A model generated the notes under the pieces. The model saw nothing but the letters and a program-made list of their open reading frames with translations, searched no databases and was not told where the DNA came from. A stretch of 60,000 bases of DNA from Adiantum capillus-veneris (taxonomy: Eukaryota; Streptophyta; Polypodiopsida; Polypodiales; Pteridaceae): NCBI GenBank assembly GCA_014529385.2, contig CM043966.1, positions 109,662,808 through 109,722,807 of the forward strand. Reading direction: 5' to 3'. Positions 55,754 to 60,000 of the stretch are shown here, piece by piece. The position numbers and the translations under genes are program-made. The stretch's first letter is position 1, and each line of letters begins with the position of its first letter.

Positions 55754-57205
55754 CTATGGCTCTTTCTCCATTGGGTTACCCATCCTCTTCCACTGTCGCT
55801 TTAGCTTAGGCACCATCTCTATAAGCTGCCCAAAAGTAACATCTGCCTTCCTGCTTGTCAGATCCTTCTTCAAGTCATAGCTTAATTGCCCATCCCCTAG
55901 TGGAAAATCTGAAACATGAAACTTGCGACGAGCCCTCCTTTTCCTCTTGGCCTTGACATCCTCGCCATCATGGCTCTTTCCTTTCTTCTTACTAGGACCT
56001 GGGGCACTTCTTCCTTCCTTTTCCTCTGTAGTCCTCTTCCCAATAGGCATCACTAATGTATCCTCTAGTTTTGATGCCTTCTCCAAGGTGACTACACTTA
56101 GCACTTTTGACTTTCCCTTTTCCTCCTGGGTTAATCCACTGGTTCCTTCATCTCCCTTAATTTCGATGCCATAATCATTGGACCTAGTTAGCACCTGTCT
56201 TGGCAATGGATACATGTCTCCCCCCATCCTTGGTGGCTTATCGCATTGCGGGCTGATGTGGCCCAACTCTCCACAATTATAACATGTGGGCGTCTGCCTC
56301 CAGAACCTACCATTGCTTTGTCCAGCACCATTCCTAGGTCTCTCTTCACCTCCTGTCTGATTTTCATACCTCCCTCGACCTCGATTATTTCCCACTTGAC
56401 CTAGCATGTTTAGACTCAGATTCTTCATTAAATCTACCACTTGCCTCATGTCTTGCCTTAGCCCATCATCTTGCACTGCTGTAGTGACGACTGCTGGCAT
56501 AGCCTGAGGAGTAACAGAAACCAGTGGTTCATGATGAACCCTTGGCATGTGACCTTGCAAAGAATCCCTATGATGAAATTCAGACCTCATGGGCAAAGAC
56601 TCCACCCCTAACTGGCTCATTTTTCTCAACTTCCACTCTTTGTTCCTTGATACCTCTAGTGCATCTTCATATGTCCTAGGCTTCTTTAGCTCCACTCTCC
56701 AATGTATATTTTCCCAAAGACCAGCCAAGAACCTGTCCTTCTTCATCATGTCAGGTGGGGGTACTTGTGGTGCTAAGGCCTTGCACATTCGCTCCCATGC
56801 CAATGAGAACTTACGTATGTATGCATCTACTGGCTCACCTTCCTTTTGCACCAAATCTTGTACTTCTTGCCACACTTTGTCAGGATCTTCTACCTTCAGA
56901 AACTCCTCTTCTAATCCATGCCTTAGACTGTCCCAACTCAATCTTACAGATGGATCAGCCACATGCAACTCCTCTTCAAATGCTTTGGACCAGACTCGTG
57001 CATCACTCTTCAAACAGATCTGGAGAAGACGTAACATCTGTGCAGGGTCTTGAATCTGGTTGCTAATGCAGGCAACCTCCATCTTTTCCAAAAAGTCTTC
57101 CACATCTTCATCACTTCTTCCATGAAACTCCGGATAAGAGAAAGCCATAGCTACCCAAGTTACGATGCTTTGAGAACCCCTTCGAATACACGTGCAAGAA
57201 CACAA
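55754..57205 (-). CDS. gag: Tat-like gag, intact ORF
   Basis: 483 codons. The likely functional start is MAFSYPEFHGRSDEDV at residue 20, a typical gag start; the longer frame opens with MCSCTC. Capsid: DFLEKMEVACISNQI, DPDKVWQEVQDLVQKEGEP, DAYIRKFSLAWERMC. Knuckle near residue 310: C-Y-N-C-G-E-L-G-H-I-S-P-Q-C (CX2CX4HX4C). A lysine- and arginine-rich tail (KKKGKSHDGEDVKAKRKRR) leads to TAG, after which the same frame continues as protease. Confidence 0.87.
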   Translation of the reverse strand: MCSCTCIRRGSQSIVTWVAMAFSYPEFHGRSDEDVEDFLEKMEVACISNQIQDPAQMLRLLQICLKSDARVWSKAFEEELHVADPSVRLSWDSLRHGLEEEFLKVEDPDKVWQEVQDLVQKEGEPVDAYIRKFSLAWERMCKALAPQVPPPDMMKKDRFLAGLWENIHWRVELKKPRTYEDALEVSRNKEWKLRKMSQLGVESLPMRSEFHHRDSLQGHMPRVHHEPLVSVTPQAMPAVVTTAVQDDGLRQDMRQVVDLMKNLSLNMLGQVGNNRGRGRYENQTGGEERPRNGAGQSNGRFWRQTPTCYNCGELGHISPQCDKPPRMGGDMYPLPRQVLTRSNDYGIEIKGDEGTSGLTQEEKGKSKVLSVVTLEKASKLEDTLVMPIGKRTTEEKEGRSAPGPSKKKGKSHDGEDVKAKRKRRARRKFHVSDFPLGDGQLSYDLKKDLTSRKADVTFGQLIEMVPKLKRQWKRMGNPMEKEP

Positions 57206-57250
57206 AACTTTTGACTACCCAATCCCCAGAAACTTCAATGGAACTCAACT

Positions 57251-57469
57251 TTATATAAGGACAAACACATGCACATCAAATGAGTTTTCATAGTTGATCA
57301 TTGGAATTACAACAGGCAAAGGACATTCCAGGATCTCTCTTAATCTTCTTGGCCCGAACATAAAGACTATGTGCTGCTGGAAAAAAATCTTCCTGGACAC
57401 ATGAACATTTATCTGGATTCTCTGAGTTAAATGAAAAGGAGTGAACTGAGGTCCGTCGTGATTATCCAT
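57251..57469 (-). CDS. 72-aa small ORF upstream of Tat-like gag
   Basis: MDNHDGPQF to FDVHVFVLI; same length as the ORF at 33113-33331, with 38 of 72 identical residues in a gapless hand alignment. It lies 46 bases upstream of the gag frame, same strand. Its ATG overlaps a preceding stop as TAATG. TTATATAAA at its end could also serve as a TATA element. Function unknown. The host elements differ in gag, protease and RT, so conservation of this ORF between them is unexpected. Confidence 0.6.
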   Translation of the reverse strand: MDNHDGPQFTPFHLTQRIQINVHVSRKIFFQQHIVFMFGPRRLREILECPLPVVIPMINYENSFDVHVFVLI

Positions 57470-57887
57470 TAAAAGCCATCCATGTAGATTCCAAGAAAGT
57501 ACACTTCACTAATCCTCTGATTTTTCCAAAATTTCAGCAGCATAACAGCATAAATGGCTCAAAAGACCAAAAAACCAGCCATCATATCTTGGAAAAATTT
57601 TGGCAGAGTTTCCCCAGAAGTAGAGCAGTGTGAACCCAAAACATAGACTGTATATGTATGCATAAACTGCCAACAATAGAACCCGAGCATCAAGTAGGAA
57701 TCACTAGTACATAGCCTATGGCAAGGTCACGAAAAGGGTGCTCCAGCTACCTGTATCACCACAAAGATCTCCACATTTGAGAATCCCCCAGCTCAATAAA
57801 ACCTCACGCTATCGACCCTCACACGAAGGCTTATGAAAACCTCGTATAGTCAAGTCTCAGAAATGACTATCTTCCAGACCAAGTCTC

Positions 57888-58506
57888 AGTTCCTCCTCTC
57901 TTCTCCACGTTTTTTCTGGTCTTCTCTCAGTTTTTTCAGTTCCCACACTTAGCTTTATTAGTTGGGCACCCTTGGCCTTTTAGATGACCTCAAACGGACC
58001 CCGAACAGGCCAAAAACTGACCTCGCAGTGCATAGTTGTCACCTTTTTGCATCCATCCGCACACCTGGCACTCGACTTTTTCCAATAATGCATCCCGCCA
58101 CCACGTGAAGTGGCCCCAAAAATTGGTCCTCATGATGACCTTTCTGCATAATTATCACAAGAAAACATCCACGTTGTGTCCATACTTCTCCACGTGTAAA
58201 TATTGACCCCATTCGACCTCTTGACGCCACTGAACGTCATCTGACGCACCTGCTTACCTCATGTCGTCGGCCCGCCAGTAGCTTCCTTGAGAAGTTTTAC
58301 GCGCTGCAAAATCCTTCTTATTATAGAAAAAACACACTGGTACTAGTAACGATGAAAATCGATGCACTATGTACATGCTGTCCTACCTGTACACATGTGG
58401 CCCCCACGTAACCACCTGGCTCTGGAAAATTGGCAATCTTTTATTCAATGCACCATGCATGGATATGTACATATGCGCAATTCCTTGCTCCAAAAAACTC
58501 CTGACA
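57888..58506 (-). repeat. Tat-like 5' LTR, matching part
   Basis: Matches 51160-51779 nearly base for base (from GTTCCTCCTCTCTTCTCCACG to CTCCTGACA). The match stops at 57888. The next 420 bp toward gag are unrelated to the other LTR and contain the small ORF. A TATA-like CTATAATAAG on the minus strand lies near 58320. Confidence 0.85.
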
Positions 58507-58976
58507 ACGGTATCTTATTAAGTTCAAAAATTATCCTTTTGAAGATGCTAGATGGATGCAAGGAATCCAGCTTAAGGATAGTATGAACCTTGTCAACGCT
58601 TACAATGCTACATTAGAGTAACCAAATGTACATGTTTCTTTCAAATGATTAATCTTTTTGTCTTATAAGACTAATTCTCTCTTTATTGTGCACAAATTTA
58701 AGTAGTATGCATATTAAGAATCATGTTTGGGATGACGACGTCTCTCAAACACCATGTAGAATTTGTCACTCTACTTGGGAGGATGAAATGGACTAAAGAG
58801 CAGACATACTTGCGGCAGCTATGTCTCCCAAACCAAATGGATTAGTCATCCATCTTGGAATGATGTCGTAGGGTAAAAAGAGATCCTCTACGCGCTAAGA
58901 CAAATTGACTAATGGCTATGACTTTATCTCTTTTACCTCATAGTCGAGGATGACTATGATTTCAAGAGAGAGGTAA

Positions 58977-60000
58977 TGTCATCAAATATCAAATATCTAA
59001 CCAACCCAAATGATTTTCTCATATTAAACTGATCATTTAGTATGGCATAATAAACGAGAACAAGGGTTAGAATATAGACATGTGCTTACGGATCTATCTC
59101 AACACGGGGCCAATGGTAAAGGGGCCCAAATGAGAGATGGTCTGCCAAAGAGCAAGGTTAACTAATGAAGCTTAAATGACCTTAGGGTTAGCTTCATTAA
59201 AGACCTCCAATGGTTAGTGTTAAAAGTCCTTTTGACCTTAAGCAAGATAGGGTTGTGCTTGAGGTGAGAACCTTAGGCAAGCTAGGGTTGTGCTTGAGGT
59301 GGGAACCCGATCTAAACTTAGGCAAGCTAGGGTTGTGCTTGAGGTGGGAACCCAACCTAAACTTAGGCAAGCTAGGGATGTGCTTGAGGTGGGAACTCCA
59401 CCTAAGGTGCTTGTCATGCTTGATGACTAAGGTACTTGAGGTACTTGTCACATTTAATGAGGAAGTTGCTTGAGAAGCTTCCTATGCATGGGGGATAAGA
59501 TGCTTGAGTCAAAAAGAGAACCTACTCACTTAATGAGGAAGTTGCTTGAGAAACTTCCTATGCATAAAAATCTCAAAGTTAGGGGAATTCTAAAAGAGCA
59601 CATGGGACACATGTCAGACTCTCACTAAGCTTAACCACCTGGGTGCTTGAATGCTATTGGCTGGGCTAAAGAGGGGTCCAATGAGCTTTCACTTCCACCT
59701 AACAAATATCTAGATATTTTCAACCTCTCTCTCTCTATAAGGGGTAAGGAGGACACTTGTCAAAAGACTACCCATATGCTTGATTGCATGCTGGATGTGA
59801 TTGGCTAAGGGGAGAGGGGTCCAATGAGCTTGTAGCAAGTAGAACTTTTGCTCAAAGCAAGAAAGGGGGGGTGCTAGGGGGATATACACCATCACACATA
59901 CTCATTGGAGACACCATTCTCACTTGGTGAAAGTTGAGGAACACCACCTCCTTCTCCAAGCTTGTGAGAGTGAAAGCCTACACCAACACTCTTGGCTATG
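58977..60000 (+). repeat. Chromovirus 3' LTR, runs off the window
   Basis: Starts TGTCATCAAATATC. Matches the LTR at 23668-24680 to the last base (CCTACACCAACACTCTTGGCTATG). It contains an expanded 45-bp tandem repeat at 59238-59405 that the other LTRs lack. Confidence 0.87.
59238..59405 (+). repeat. 45-bp tandem repeats inside the LTR
   Basis: Four imperfect units with CTTAGGCAAGCTAGGGTTG and GCTTGAGGTGGGAAC. A second small duplication (AATGAGGAAGTTGCTTGAGA...) occurs at about 59457 and 59534. They produce mirror open frames on both strands, which are artefacts. Confidence 0.85.

Larger units (their letters stand above)
50646..58506 (-). mobile_element. Tat-like Ty3/gypsy element nested in the chromodomain
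   Basis: Read on the minus strand: 5' LTR (58506 leftward), small ORF, gag, protease, RT, RNase H, an additional RNase H, integrase, polypurine tract, 3' LTR. Flanks ATGG (50642-50645) and ACGG (58507-58510) are a four- to five-base target duplication with one change. Removing the element rejoins the chromodomain as in copy 1 (GATGG...TATCTTATTAAG). The second, archaeal-type RNase H between RNase H and integrase is known from the Tat lineage (family knowledge), which is why I name it so. Confidence 0.9.
58507..60000 (+). mobile_element. Ty3/gypsy chromovirus copy 2, right part
   Basis: Resumes the chromodomain (YLIKFKNYPFEDARWMQGI, open here where copy 1 has a stop), the 3' untranslated stretch, polypurine tract (CAAGAGAGAGG, about 58962-58973) and the 3' LTR from 58977, which runs off the window. 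Confidence 0.9.

Noticed and set aside
59197-59473. Mirror open frames of 84 and 87 codons
   Set aside because: Produced by 45-bp tandem units inside an LTR.

Overview
This window looks like repeat-dominated nuclear DNA from a large-genome land plant. The evidence is the mix of plant-type Ty3/gypsy lineages (a chromovirus, a Tat-like element with a second RNase H), a Ty1/copia element, an intron-containing TNP2-type DNA-transposon gene, a LINE relic, foldback/MITE insertions, and long (CT)n arrays. A homosporous fern is my guess, from the general look of the element families; that is inference, not proof. I found no intact, recognisable host gene, and no rRNA, tRNA or CRISPR.

Layout. 1-10105: a chromovirus (copy 1) split inside its reverse transcriptase by a Ty1/copia element (2367-7037). 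10222-13963, minus strand: a TNP2/CACTA-like transposase remnant followed by a second gene with a run of short phase-0 exons. 14103-15200, minus: a gag relic of a family seen again at 21109-21690 and 25558-28732 (here 'family D'). 15360-16292: a GC-richer patch with a nested inverted repeat, a TATA-like box and short direct repeats. 16293-20990: AT-rich DNA with a G29 run and a C40 run. 22207-22641: LINE C-terminus. From 23668: an LTR of the chromovirus family. 28733-34480, minus: a truncated Ty3 element ('element C') with an intact gag-protease ORF, an overlapping pol in the -1 frame with a canonical-looking slippery heptamer, a primer-binding site, and two tandem small ORFs in its LTR/leader. 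34855-36398: diverged repeats. 36399-45890: a degenerate tandem array of about six units with exon-like segments, repeated small stem-loops, (CT)n tracts and three inverted-repeat transposon insertions. 45890-47868: an unrecognised element tail with the start of an LTR. 47869-60000: chromovirus copy 2, split in its chromodomain by a nearly complete Tat-like element on the minus strand (50646-58506).

How the parts relate. The two chromovirus copies are close relatives in the same orientation about 45 kb apart, and each carries a later insertion, so insertion order can be read directly. Element C and the Tat-like element share a 72-residue small ORF just upstream of gag (38 of 72 positions identical by my hand count, no gaps). 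It is the best candidate here for an undescribed coding feature. Other leads are the frameshift site of element C, a single UAG between same-frame gag and pol in the Tat-like element, the phase-0 exon train, and a stem-loop kept by a paired base change between array units.
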